Shown here one piece after another: positions 1 to 7,519 of a DNA stretch of 18,450 bases (positions are counted from its first letter, which is position 1; each line of letters starts with the position of its first letter). The DNA comes from Alphaproteobacteria bacterium (GTDB lineage: Bacteria; Pseudomonadota; Alphaproteobacteria; RS24), in NCBI GenBank assembly GCA_029248825.1, contig JAQWIP010000039.1:1-18450 (forward strand), given 5' to 3'. The translations under genes and the position numbers were made by a program. Under the pieces are notes generated by a model, which searched no databases, was not told the DNA's origin, and worked only from the letters and a program-made list of their open reading frames with translations.

Positions 1-1107
1 GTCTTTTCCTTATTGCTATCCAGCAAGCCCCAAACCAAACCCGTCGAGAGCAAAGAAGTCGTCTGGTCGGTCACGGCTCGGCAAGTGGCTTATACGCGGG
101 TCGAGCCACGCATTTCCGCATTTGGCGAATTGCGCGCTAAAAAACAAGTGAATTTACGCGCCATGGTATCTGGCGAAGTGCTGTCGACGGGCGCAGGCTT
201 TCAAGACGGCGCGCGCGTTGCCAAAGGCGATTGGTTGCTGCGCCTCGACCCCTTTACTTATGAAACCCGTTTGGCCGAGGCCGAGGCTCAATTAAAAGGC
301 GCCAAAGCGCTTTTGTCAGAGCGCAAGGCTTCGGTTAGTTTGGCCTATCAAGAATATCAACGGGCGAAGAAATTAGCTGCCAAAGACACCGTGTCGAAGA
401 AAGTTTTGGAAGACCGGCGCACCGAACATGTGATTCAAAAATCGCGCCGCGACCAGCAGCAATCAGTGGTGGAGCGTTTGGCCGTGCAGGTGCAACGCGC
501 CGCGCGGGATTTGAAAAACACCGAAGTCATCGCCCCCTTCGATGGCTATGTCGCCAGTGTATCGGCGCGCCAAGGCCGCGTGATCAACTCCAATGAAGTC
601 ATCGCCACCTTGCATGACGCCGATAATTACGAAGTCGTCTTCACCATGACCGACGATGAATATGGCCGCTTTTTGCTGCGCAATAGCTCGGTCATCGGTC
701 GCCCAATCGATGTGGTCTGGGCGGTTGGCGCGGAACAAATTACCCTCCAGGCGGAGATTGAACGCGTTGGCGCGCAAATTTCGCAATCGACCCGAGGGGT
801 CGAAATCTATGCGGGCGTGCGGGGCAATATCTCCACTATTTTGCGCGGCGGGGCTTTTGTAACCGTCGAGCTGCTCGCCCAGCCCGTACCCGATGTGATG
901 GCAATCCCCAAGGATGCGATTTACGCCGACAACCGGATTTATTTGGTCAAAGAAGGCCGTTTGGTGGCGCATCAATTGACCGATTTCATTGACGATGGCG
1001 CCCGCGTTTTGGTGCGCAAAGGCCTGACGCCGGGCGATGAGGTTTTGCTTACCCGCTTTAATGAAGCCGCGCCTGGCGTGGCGGTGCAAGTTCTGGAGCA
1101 GGGCTAA
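1..1107 (+). CDS. RND efflux periplasmic adaptor (HlyD/MFP family), 5'-truncated by window edge
   Basis: This is a membrane fusion protein that would link the RND pump encoded next to it to an outer-membrane channel. The reading frame is open to base 1. The first codons (VFSLLLSS) look like the end of an N-terminal membrane anchor, so the true start lies left of the window; the TTG at 13 is probably not the start. The order of domains is typical: a first lipoyl half near VSGEVLSTGAGFQDGARV (bases about 166-230), a charged coiled-coil hairpin (about 280-520), a second lipoyl half with APFDGYV (about 533-553), then beta-barrel and membrane-proximal domains (MAIPKDAIYADNRIYLV). The stop TAATG overlaps the start of the pump gene by one base, so the two are very likely co-translated. 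No outer-membrane factor or regulator is visible in the window. The substrate cannot be told from the sequence. Confidence 0.9.
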   Translation, partial: VFSLLLSSKPQTKPVESKEVVWSVTARQVAYTRVEPRISAFGELRAKKQVNLRAMVSGEVLSTGAGFQDGARVAKGDWLLRLDPFTYETRLAEAEAQLKGAKALLSERKASVSLAYQEYQRAKKLAAKDTVSKKVLEDRRTEHVIQKSRRDQQQSVVERLAVQVQRAARDLKNTEVIAPFDGYVASVSARQGRVINSNEVIATLHDADNYEVVFTMTDDEYGRFLLRNSSVIGRPIDVVWAVGAEQITLQAEIERVGAQISQSTRGVEIYAGVRGNISTILRGGAFVTVELLAQPVPDVMAIPKDAIYADNRIYLVKEGRLVAHQLTDFIDDGARVLVRKGLTPGDEVLLTRFNEAAPGVAVQVLEQG

Positions 1108-4100
1108 TGATGTTGCGCCCCTCGATTGAGCTGTTTTCGCGCCATCGCAATGCGGCGAATCTGTTGTTTTTCGCGATGATTATGTTGGGGTTTTTTGGCC
1201 TCAGCAATCTCAACGTTCAGTTTTTCCCGACGACAGAAATTAAAACCGTCACGATTACCGTTCCTTGGCCGGGGGCTTCGGCGCAAGACATCGACAAAAA
1301 TATCGTCGCCACGGTTCAGCCCGAAGTGCGCTTTATCGATGGGGTAAAAGAGTTTTCGGCTCAATCTCGCCAAGGTGTCGGCGTCATGTCTATCGAGTTT
1401 AAGCCCGATACAGATATTCAACGCGCCGTTGCCGATGTCGAAGCGGCGGTGAATGCGATTGTCACTTTGCCGAAGGACGCAGAAAAACCGCTAATCTCGC
1501 AAGAGACTTTTTTTGAATCCGTGGTCTCTGTTTTGGTGACGGGCCCATTTGAGGAGCGCGCGTTGCGCGCCTATGCCAAACAATTGCGCGACGGCTTGCT
1601 GGATAAAGGCATTGATAAAATCACGCTCGAGGGCTATCGCGCCGAAGAGATTTGGGTGGAAGCGCGTGGCGAGCAATTGCGCCGTTATGATTTAACCCCT
1701 GCCGACATTGGCACGCGGGTGGCGAATTCGTCTTTAGATGTGCCGGGCGGGGTTTTGCGCGGCGATGTTGAGCGCCAAGTGCGCGCAGTCGGTTTGGCGT
1801 TAAGCGCCCAAGATGTTGGCAATATTGCTTTGCGCAGCACCCCCGATGGACGGCAAGTGAAAGTGCTAGATGTGGCGCGCGTCAGCGATACTTTTGACGC
1901 CAATGGCGCCGAAGGCTGGTCGGGAAAAAACCGCGCCATTCGCCTGACCGTGCAGCGCAGTAAAAATGCCGATGCGTTGAAAATCACCAAAACCGTGCGC
2001 GATTATATTGGCGAGATCGAGCCTTCTTTGCCGCCGACTTTGGAAGTTAAAATCTTTGATGTGACCGCCGATAAAATTATCCAGCGCATCAATGTACTTC
2101 TGTTTAATGGCGTCACGGGCATGGTTTTGGTTTTGTGCATTTTGTTTTTATTCCTCAATGGGCGCATTGCCTTTTGGGTGGCAGCCGGCATTCCCGCCTC
2201 TTTAATGGCGACTTTCGGGGTGATGTTCTATCTCGAGATGACCATAAATATGTTGTCTTTGTTCGCGCTGATTATGACCATTGGCATTATCGTCGATGAT
2301 GCGATTGTGGTGGGCGATCATTCCTCGACGCTCATCGAGCAGGGCGCGAGCGCGCAAGAAGCGGCCGAAGGCGGCGCCATTCGCATGGCTTTGCCGATTA
2401 CCGCAGCGGCGCTGACCACGCTGGCGGCGTTTATTCCGGTGCTGCTCATCGAGGGCGTTTTGGGGCAATTTGTGCGCGCCATTCCTTTGGTGGTCTTGAG
2501 CGTTTTAATCGCCTCGCTGGTGGAGTGCTTTTTGGTTTTGCCTGGCCACTTAAGCCATGCGCTGTTCAAGCCCGCGCGCGAGCCACGCGGGCTACGCAAA
2601 AAATTCTTGGACGGCTTTGATAATTTCCGCGATGGCCGCTTTCGCCGTTTCGTCGCCGCCGCTTACGACCGGCGCTATACGACGGCCTCTGTTGGGTTGA
2701 CGGTTTTGGTTATTTGCATCGGGCTTTTGGCGGGCGGGCGCGTGCCGTTTCGCTTCTTCCCCTCGCCCGAAGGCGAAGTGGTCAATGCCTATGTATTTTT
2801 TCAACCTGGCACCAAACGCGCTGCCACCGAGGCTGGCACGCGGCGCATTGAGCAGGCGCTTTATGAAGCCGAACAAGCGCTTAAAGACCCCGATGGCGAT
2901 AATCTTATCAGCGTGGTGTTTACCCAAATCGGGCGCACGCGCACAGCCTTTGGCGATGAGCGTGCCTTGGTCTATGCCGAGCTGACCGCCAGTGAAGCGC
3001 GCGAGGTGCGTACCCGCGATATTGTGAAAGAATGGGAAAAGCGCATCCCCGATATGGCTGGCTTGCGCTATGTCTTTGTGCGCGAACGCCGTGGCGGCCC
3101 GCCCGGGCGCGACATTGATATTCGATTGCAAAATAGCGATCCCGATACGCTCAAACGCGCGGCCATGGAAGTGCGCCAAGAGCTGGAGCAATATGCGGGC
3201 ATCAGCCGCGCGCGCGATGATTTATTCTATAACAAGCAAGAGCTATTGCTTGAGGTCAATGGGCGCGGCCAAGCGCTTGGGTTTACCAATCAAATGGTCG
3301 GCAATTTAACCCGCGCCACGCTGCAAGGCGTGATTGCCAAACGCTTTGCGCGCGGCGATGAGGAAGTGACCTTGCGCGTGTTGCAACCTCGAGACGCCAC
3401 GAGCCCGAAACAGCTTGGCGATATTGATTTGCCCGTACCGGGCAGCAATCCAGTGCGCTATGTCCCGCTCGATGCGGTGGTCGATATTGTCGAGAAGCCC
3501 GGCTTTGCCTCCATTCGGCGCACCGATGGCAAAGTGACGGTGAAAGTCGTGGCCGATTACGCCGATAGCGCGGGCAATCCCAATGATGTTTTAAAAGATA
3601 TGGCCGAGGGCGCTCTGCCACGCATTGCCTCGAAATATAATATTGAATTTGGCTTTGGCGGGCGCAGCGAAGAGCAATCGGAAACGCTTGGCTCTTTGCG
3701 CGCCGGCGCCATTATCGGCCTGTCGATGATTTATGTCGTCTTGGCGTTTGTGTTCGCGAGCTATTCGCGCCCGATTATCATTATGAGCGTCATCCCCTTT
3801 GGTTTGGTGGGCATGGTGCTAGGCCATTTCGTGCAAGGCTTCGATTTAACGTTCCTCAGCATGGTCGGCCTCTTGGGGCTATCGGGCATTCTGGTGAATA
3901 ATTCCATCATCCTCATCAGCCGCATCGAAGAACGCCGCGACGCTGGCGAAGCGCTTCGCGATGCCGTTATCAATGGCATTTGCGATCGCTTCCGCGCCGT
4001 CACGCTGACCTCGCTGACCACAGTTTTGGGGCTGGCACCTCTATTGTTTGAGACCAGCGTGCAGGCTCAATTCCTTTTGCCGATGGTGATTACCATTGCT

Positions 4101-4232
4101 TGGGGGCTGGCGTTTGCTTCGCTTATAGTGCTGTTTCTCGTGCCGAGTGTTTTGGGAATGCAGGAAGATTTCAGAGCTGTCATGGTGCGCCGACGAGCCA
4201 AACGCGAAGCGCTGGGGCAGGCTGGCGAATAG
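1107..4232 (+). CDS. RND-type efflux transporter, inner-membrane permease subunit
   Basis: A proton-driven inner-membrane pump of the AcrB/HAE1-like RND superfamily, 1041 residues, the usual length. It has the duplicated RND layout: TM1 near residues 18-36, a large periplasmic loop, a TM2-TM6 block from about 330, a second large loop, and a last TM block from about 870. The TM4 proton-relay pair is present as D397-D398 in GIIVDDAIVVGD. In TM10, at the position of the AcrB lysine (K940), this protein reads GILVNNSIILI with N931-N932. The VNN form is, as far as I recall, common in a large subclass of RND permeases, so this is probably not a defect. TM11 carries the usual RAVTLTSLTTVLGL. The start ATG overlaps the adaptor stop; a second ATG follows directly and either could be used. 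The gene ends two bases from the convergent trkH stop, leaving no room for a separate terminator. Substrate unknown. Confidence 0.93.
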   Translation: MMLRPSIELFSRHRNAANLLFFAMIMLGFFGLSNLNVQFFPTTEIKTVTITVPWPGASAQDIDKNIVATVQPEVRFIDGVKEFSAQSRQGVGVMSIEFKPDTDIQRAVADVEAAVNAIVTLPKDAEKPLISQETFFESVVSVLVTGPFEERALRAYAKQLRDGLLDKGIDKITLEGYRAEEIWVEARGEQLRRYDLTPADIGTRVANSSLDVPGGVLRGDVERQVRAVGLALSAQDVGNIALRSTPDGRQVKVLDVARVSDTFDANGAEGWSGKNRAIRLTVQRSKNADALKITKTVRDYIGEIEPSLPPTLEVKIFDVTADKIIQRINVLLFNGVTGMVLVLCILFLFLNGRIAFWVAAGIPASLMATFGVMFYLEMTINMLSLFALIMTIGIIVDDAIVVGDHSSTLIEQGASAQEAAEGGAIRMALPITAAALTTLAAFIPVLLIEGVLGQFVRAIPLVVLSVLIASLVECFLVLPGHLSHALFKPAREPRGLRKKFLDGFDNFRDGRFRRFVAAAYDRRYTTASVGLTVLVICIGLLAGGRVPFRFFPSPEGEVVNAYVFFQPGTKRAATEAGTRRIEQALYEAEQALKDPDGDNLISVVFTQIGRTRTAFGDERALVYAELTASEAREVRTRDIVKEWEKRIPDMAGLRYVFVRERRGGPPGRDIDIRLQNSDPDTLKRAAMEVRQELEQYAGISRARDDLFYNKQELLLEVNGRGQALGFTNQMVGNLTRATLQGVIAKRFARGDEEVTLRVLQPRDATSPKQLGDIDLPVPGSNPVRYVPLDAVVDIVEKPGFASIRRTDGKVTVKVVADYADSAGNPNDVLKDMAEGALPRIASKYNIEFGFGGRSEEQSETLGSLRAGAIIGLSMIYVVLAFVFASYSRPIIIMSVIPFGLVGMVLGHFVQGFDLTFLSMVGLLGLSGILVNNSIILISRIEERRDAGEALRDAVINGICDRFRAVTLTSLTTVLGLAPLLFETSVQAQFLLPMVITIAWGLAFASLIVLFLVPSVLGMQEDFRAVMVRRRAKREALGQAGE

Positions 4233-4234
4233 GG

Positions 4235-5680
4235 CTAGCGGCGCCAGAAGCTTGGCGCGAACATGACCAGCACGGTTAGAAATTCCAAACGTCCCAAGAG
4301 CATACCAAAACTCAGCACCCATTTGGCGCTATCGGGCAAGCCTGCGTAGGTGCCTGTCGGCCCGATTTCCGGCCCCAAGCCTGGCCCGACATTGGCAATG
4401 GCGGCGGCCGAAGCCGAAAGCGCCGTCAGCGGGTCTAGCCCCATAAGGCTGAGCGAAATGGCGATGGCGGAAAACGAGAGAATGAAAATCAAAACAAAAG
4501 CCACCACCGAGTTGGCCACTTCATCATCGAGCAAGCGGCCATTATAGCGGATGACAAAAACCCCATTGGGCAGCGTCAGCTGACGAATATAGCGCCACCC
4601 CGCCTTGACGATGACTTGCAGGCGGAAGATTTTCAAGCCGCAAGAGGTCGAGCCCGCACAGCCGCCGATGAAAGTGAGAATGAAAAACATCGCGATAGCA
4701 AATGGCCCCCATTCGCCATAATCGGTGCTGACATAGCCGGTGCCGGTTAAAATGGAGGTGGTGTTAAAGGCGGCCGAGAGGATGGCCGGGCCGTCGCTTT
4801 GCACACCTTGGCTGACCTGATAGCCCCACATGGCCAAAGCCGCGCCGAGCGCGAGCAGCAGGAACGTGCGGATTTGCGCGTCTTGGACGAATTTGTCGAA
4901 CTTACGATTGACCAATTGCAGATATGCGACAAAGGGCAGCGAGGACGCCAGCATAAATACCACGGCCACCATGGAAACGGAAGGCGAGAAGGCGGCAAAA
5001 CTTTCATTGCGCGTCGAAAAACCGCCCGTCGCAATGGTCGTCATGGCGTGGGCGATGGCGTCGAACACACTCATGCCCGCCAGAATATAGGCGGTGACGC
5101 AAAACAAAGTGATGGCGAAATAAAGCCGCGTAATCGAGCCCGCAATTTGCGCCGTGCGCGGCAGAATTTTTTCCGACGTATCCGAGCTTTCCAAGCGGAA
5201 CAATTGCATGCCGCCGACATTGAGCATCGGCAAAACCGAGATGGCCATCACAATAATGCCAATGCCGCCAAACCATTGCAGCAGCGCGCGCCACAATAAA
5301 ATCCCTGGCGGTGCCTCTTCTAAATTGGTGATAATCGTTGCGCCCGTGGTGGTGAGGCCAGACATGGATTCAAAAAAAGCATCGGTATAGCTGAGATCTA
5401 AATCGCCAAAGGCGAAAGGCAGGGCGGAAAATCCGGTCAATCCCAACCACGAAAGACTGGTCAGCAAAAACGCTTGTTTGACCGATAAAGGCGGCAGCGT
5501 GCCGCGATTGGTGAGAATGAGCGCGCCAGAAATAAACCCCGTCACCAAAGCGCTGGCGACAAAAACTTGCCAATCCTTATGGCCGCTGGCGGCATCGGCC
5601 AAAGCGGGCAATAACATCCCCAGCGCCACCGCCGAAAGCAGCAAGCCGAGGATGAAAAATATGGTTCGATTATCCCGCAT
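4235..5680 (-). CDS. trkH: TrkH-family potassium uptake channel subunit
   Basis: A polytopic inner-membrane K+ translocating subunit of the Trk/Ktr/HKT superfamily, 481 residues, as expected for TrkH. All four pore-loop filter motifs with their glycines are readable: SGLTTTGAT (about 107-115), TIATGGFST (215-223), ILTGTGYVS (310-318) and NVGPGLG (430-436). The conserved GGCAGSTSCGLK segment that forms the gate region follows pore loop 3 (339-350). TrkH normally needs the cytosolic NAD-binding partner TrkA, and no trkA is in this window, so the partner must be encoded elsewhere. The gene starts 5 bases after the apaG stop on the same strand, so it is probably the last gene of a metZ-apaG-trkH operon. 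If so, transcription could be coupled to the SAM-II riboswitch upstream of metZ unless an internal promoter exists; I see no obvious one in the 5-base gap. Confidence 0.93.
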   Translation of the reverse strand: MRDNRTIFFILGLLLSAVALGMLLPALADAASGHKDWQVFVASALVTGFISGALILTNRGTLPPLSVKQAFLLTSLSWLGLTGFSALPFAFGDLDLSYTDAFFESMSGLTTTGATIITNLEEAPPGILLWRALLQWFGGIGIIVMAISVLPMLNVGGMQLFRLESSDTSEKILPRTAQIAGSITRLYFAITLFCVTAYILAGMSVFDAIAHAMTTIATGGFSTRNESFAAFSPSVSMVAVVFMLASSLPFVAYLQLVNRKFDKFVQDAQIRTFLLLALGAALAMWGYQVSQGVQSDGPAILSAAFNTTSILTGTGYVSTDYGEWGPFAIAMFFILTFIGGCAGSTSCGLKIFRLQVIVKAGWRYIRQLTLPNGVFVIRYNGRLLDDEVANSVVAFVLIFILSFSAIAISLSLMGLDPLTALSASAAAIANVGPGLGPEIGPTGTYAGLPDSAKWVLSFGMLLGRLEFLTVLVMFAPSFWRR

Positions 5681-5685
5681 CCGCG

Positions 5686-6078
5686 CTAATGCAATTGCGG
5701 CGCGTCATAGGGGCTATCGAGCGAAAAAGCGGGGACTTCGACATCAAAATCTTCGCCCGCTTTATTTTGCATATGATAGCTGCCGCGCATGAAACCGCTG
5801 GCCGTGGGCAGCGGTGTGCCAGAGGCATAAGTATAGCTCTCGCCGGGCGCCAAAACCGGTTGCTCGCCGACCACGCCCGCGCCGCGCACTTCTTGGCCGC
5901 GCCCTTGCGCATCGGTGATTTGCCAATAGCGATTTAACAATTGCACCGTTTCCTCGCCCGCGTTTTCAATGGTGATGCGATAAGCCCAGACAAAATATTG
6001 CTGCTCCGGATCGCTGTCTTTTTCCAGAAAATTGGTTTCCACCGAAACCGAAATATTGCGCGTGATTGCCTTCACCAT
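5686..6078 (-). CDS. apaG: ApaG family protein (DUF525)
   Basis: A small beta-sandwich (fibronectin III-like) protein of the ApaG/DUF525 family, 130 residues, the usual size. Diagnostic stretches are YFVWAYRITIENAGEETVQL, LLNRYWQITDAQG, the glycine loop EVRGAGVVGEQPVL, and PGESYTYASGTPLPTASG followed by MRGSYHM. ApaG was named for its link to diadenosine tetraphosphate metabolism (apaH) in enterobacteria, but its biochemical role is not settled. In alphaproteobacteria it is often found near metZ, as here: the metZ stop is 30 bases upstream and trkH starts 5 bases downstream, which supports one transcript. The start ATG at 6078 is preceded on the minus strand by GGAGAG, a good ribosome binding site. 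Nothing in the protein looks truncated. Confidence 0.93.
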   Translation of the reverse strand: MVKAITRNISVSVETNFLEKDSDPEQQYFVWAYRITIENAGEETVQLLNRYWQITDAQGRGQEVRGAGVVGEQPVLAPGESYTYASGTPLPTASGFMRGSYHMQNKAGEDFDVEVPAFSLDSPYDAPQLH

Positions 6079-6108
6079 GAATTACTCTCCAGACTAAAGC
6101 CTAGCCCA

Positions 6109-7299
6109 TTATTGGATTTGTGCCAAAGCTTGCGCAAAATCATCGAGCAAATCTTGCCCGTCTTCTAGCCCAATCGATACCCGCAAAACCCCCTGCTTAA
6201 TGCCCAATTCGGCTTTCACATCGTCGGCCAATTTAGCGTGCGTGGTGGTGGCGGGATGGGTGATTAAGGTTTTGGCATCGCCAAGATTATTGGATATCAA
6301 AGCGATATCCAAAGCATTGGCCAAAGCAAAAGCTTTTTCTTGTCCGCCATTTACCTCAAAAGCCAAGAGGTTGGAGCCGCGCGTCATTTGCTTCTGCGCC
6401 AGCGCATATTGCGGATGGCTTTCGTGGCCGGGATAAAACACTTGCGATACACCATCGTGTTCGACCAAAAATTGCGCCACGCGTTCGGCATTGTTGCAAT
6501 GGGCGTCGACGCGCAAAGCCAAAGTCTCGAGCGATTTCAACAATACCCAAGCATTAAAGGGCGCCAACGAAGGCCCCGTCTGGCGGATGAAATTAGCCAA
6601 TTCATCTTTAATATAAGACGCAGACCCCAACACAACGCCGCCCAAACAGCGCCCCTGTCCGTCGATATGTTTGGTGGCTGAATAGACCACCATATCGGCG
6701 CCAAATTGAAATGGCTTTTGCAAAACAGGGGTCGCAAAAACATTGTCGACCACCAGACGCGCGCCCGCCGCATGGGCAATATCGGCCACGCCCTGCATGT
6801 CGACAATCTCCAGCAGCGGATTGCTCGGCGTCTCTAAAAAGAACACTTTGGTTTCGGGGCGCACGGCCTGTTCCCAAGAGGTCAAATCTTTGCCGTCGAC
6901 CAAAGTGCAGGCGACGCCAAATTTCGGCATTAAGGTTTCCACCACATAGCGGCACGAACCAAAGAGCGCGCGCGCAGCCACAATGTGGTCGCCGGCTTGC
7001 AATTGGCTCATCAGGCAGGCGGTCACGGCGGCCATGCCGGTGGCGGTGGCGCGCGCATCTTGGGCGCCTTCGCCTTCGAGGGCCATCATGCGTTCTTCGA
7101 AAGCGCGCACGGTCGGGTTTCCGAAGCGGGCGTAAATATAGCCATCTTCTTCTTCGCGAAAGCGCGCTGCCGCTTGTTCGGCGCTGTCATAGACAAAGCC
7201 CGAAGTGAGATATAGCGCCTCGGACGTCTCGCCAAACTGCGAACGCGAATTGCCACCATGGATAAGCTCTGTTTGAGCGGACCAATTTTTCTTAACCAT
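6109..7299 (-). CDS. metZ: O-succinylhomoserine sulfhydrylase (MetZ), PLP enzyme
   Basis: A cytosolic PLP-dependent enzyme of the Cys/Met metabolism family (cystathionine gamma-synthase fold type I). It would convert O-succinylhomoserine and sulfide directly to homocysteine in methionine synthesis. The 396-residue length is typical. The PLP lysine is K210 in YSATKHIDGQGRC; the DGQGR sequence after the lysine is characteristic of MetZ rather than MetB or MetC. Other family landmarks are YARFGNPT (56-63), ATATGMAAV (84-92) and FLETPSNP (154-161). The SAM-II riboswitch upstream independently supports a methionine-pathway role. The start ATG at 7299 has GAGGAG six bases upstream on the minus strand. 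It is the first gene of a probable metZ-apaG-trkH operon and is divergent from dcd. Confidence 0.95.
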   Translation of the reverse strand: MVKKNWSAQTELIHGGNSRSQFGETSEALYLTSGFVYDSAEQAAARFREEEDGYIYARFGNPTVRAFEERMMALEGEGAQDARATATGMAAVTACLMSQLQAGDHIVAARALFGSCRYVVETLMPKFGVACTLVDGKDLTSWEQAVRPETKVFFLETPSNPLLEIVDMQGVADIAHAAGARLVVDNVFATPVLQKPFQFGADMVVYSATKHIDGQGRCLGGVVLGSASYIKDELANFIRQTGPSLAPFNAWVLLKSLETLALRVDAHCNNAERVAQFLVEHDGVSQVFYPGHESHPQYALAQKQMTRGSNLLAFEVNGGQEKAFALANALDIALISNNLGDAKTLITHPATTTHAKLADDVKAELGIKQGVLRVSIGLEDGQDLLDDFAQALAQIQ

Positions 7300-7305
7300 C
7301 TTTTG

Positions 7306-7311
7306 CTCCTC
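7306..7311 (-). promoter_or_regulatory. Ribosome binding site of metZ
   Basis: The minus strand reads GAGGAG six bases before the metZ ATG. It lies directly 3' of a small hairpin (7312-7327), so the site is exposed just after a stable stem. Confidence 0.8.
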
Positions 7312-7327
7312 ATGCTCTTTCGAGCAT
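7312..7327 (-). other. Small GAAA-tetraloop hairpin between terminator and metZ ribosome binding site
   Basis: On the minus strand ATGCTC, GAAA, GAGCAT form a perfect 6-bp stem closed by a GNRA tetraloop. It begins right after the terminator U-tract and ends at the first base of the GAGGAG ribosome binding site. It could stabilise the 5' end of read-through mRNA or keep the ribosome binding site open; this role is inferred. Confidence 0.6.
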
Positions 7328-7350
7328 AAAAAAACCGACCAAAGGCCGGT
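7328..7350 (-). terminator. Intrinsic terminator in the metZ leader (attenuator)
   Basis: Minus strand: arm ACCGGCC, loop TTT, arm GGTCGGT (7 pairs, one G-U), followed at once by seven T residues. It lies between the SAM-II riboswitch and metZ, 10 bases after the aptamer. It therefore looks like the expression platform of a transcriptional OFF switch rather than the end of a gene. No gene on the minus strand ends here. Confidence 0.82.
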
Positions 7351-7360
7351 GACCCGGCGT

Positions 7361-7416
7361 GATTTAGCTATTTATTTAATGTGGCCGCAAGCCAGCCGGC
7401 TCAAATCTCCACAAGT
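7361..7416 (-). ncRNA. SAM-II riboswitch (SAM_alpha) in the metZ leader
   Basis: The minus-strand sequence matches the SAM-II consensus as I remember it. A GTGG arm (7412-7409) is followed by AGATTTGAGCCGGC, then CTTGCGGCCAC whose CCAC (7384-7381) closes stem P1. After that come ATTAAATAAAT and the conserved GCTAAA (7368-7363). ATTT in the loop (7406-7403) can pair with AAAT downstream to give the H-type pseudoknot that binds S-adenosylmethionine. SAM-II elements control methionine and SAM genes, mainly in alphaproteobacteria, and lower expression when SAM is abundant. Its place upstream of metZ fits exactly. An intrinsic terminator follows 10 bases downstream. Confidence 0.93.
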
Positions 7417-7422
7417 CGGGGA

Positions 7423-7451
7423 AACATGTCGAAAATTACCCGTCGCGTCAA
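7423..7451 (-). promoter_or_regulatory. Probable sigma-70 promoter of the metZ operon
   Basis: On the minus strand a -35 TTGACG (7451-7446) is followed by a 17-base spacer and a weak -10 CATGTT (7428-7423). Transcription would start at about 7416, which is where the riboswitch begins. That agreement is the main support, since the -10 is poor. Confidence 0.5.
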
Positions 7452-7478
7452 GACATTATGATATTTTGCGCGTAAGAT
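7450..7478 (+). promoter_or_regulatory. Possible promoter of dcd-lrgA-lrgB
   Basis: AAGACA (7450-7455), a 17-base spacer, then TAAGAT (7473-7478) on the plus strand, about 40 bases before the dcd start. It overlaps the -35 of the divergent metZ promoter at 7450-7451, so the two promoters would compete for polymerase. The -35 match is weak. Confidence 0.35.
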
Positions 7479-7519
7479 AGAGGACAGAGAATCGTCTCCC
7501 CACCTTCGCAAACCACGAG

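Noticed and set aside
463..1089. 208-residue open frame on the minus strand inside the adaptor gene
   Set aside because: It is a shadow of the clear HlyD-type frame on the plus strand; low-complexity composition and no recognisable domain.
2592..3191. 199-residue antisense open frame inside the RND gene
   Set aside because: The RND frame is unambiguous across this region; the antisense frame is explained by codon bias of the real gene.
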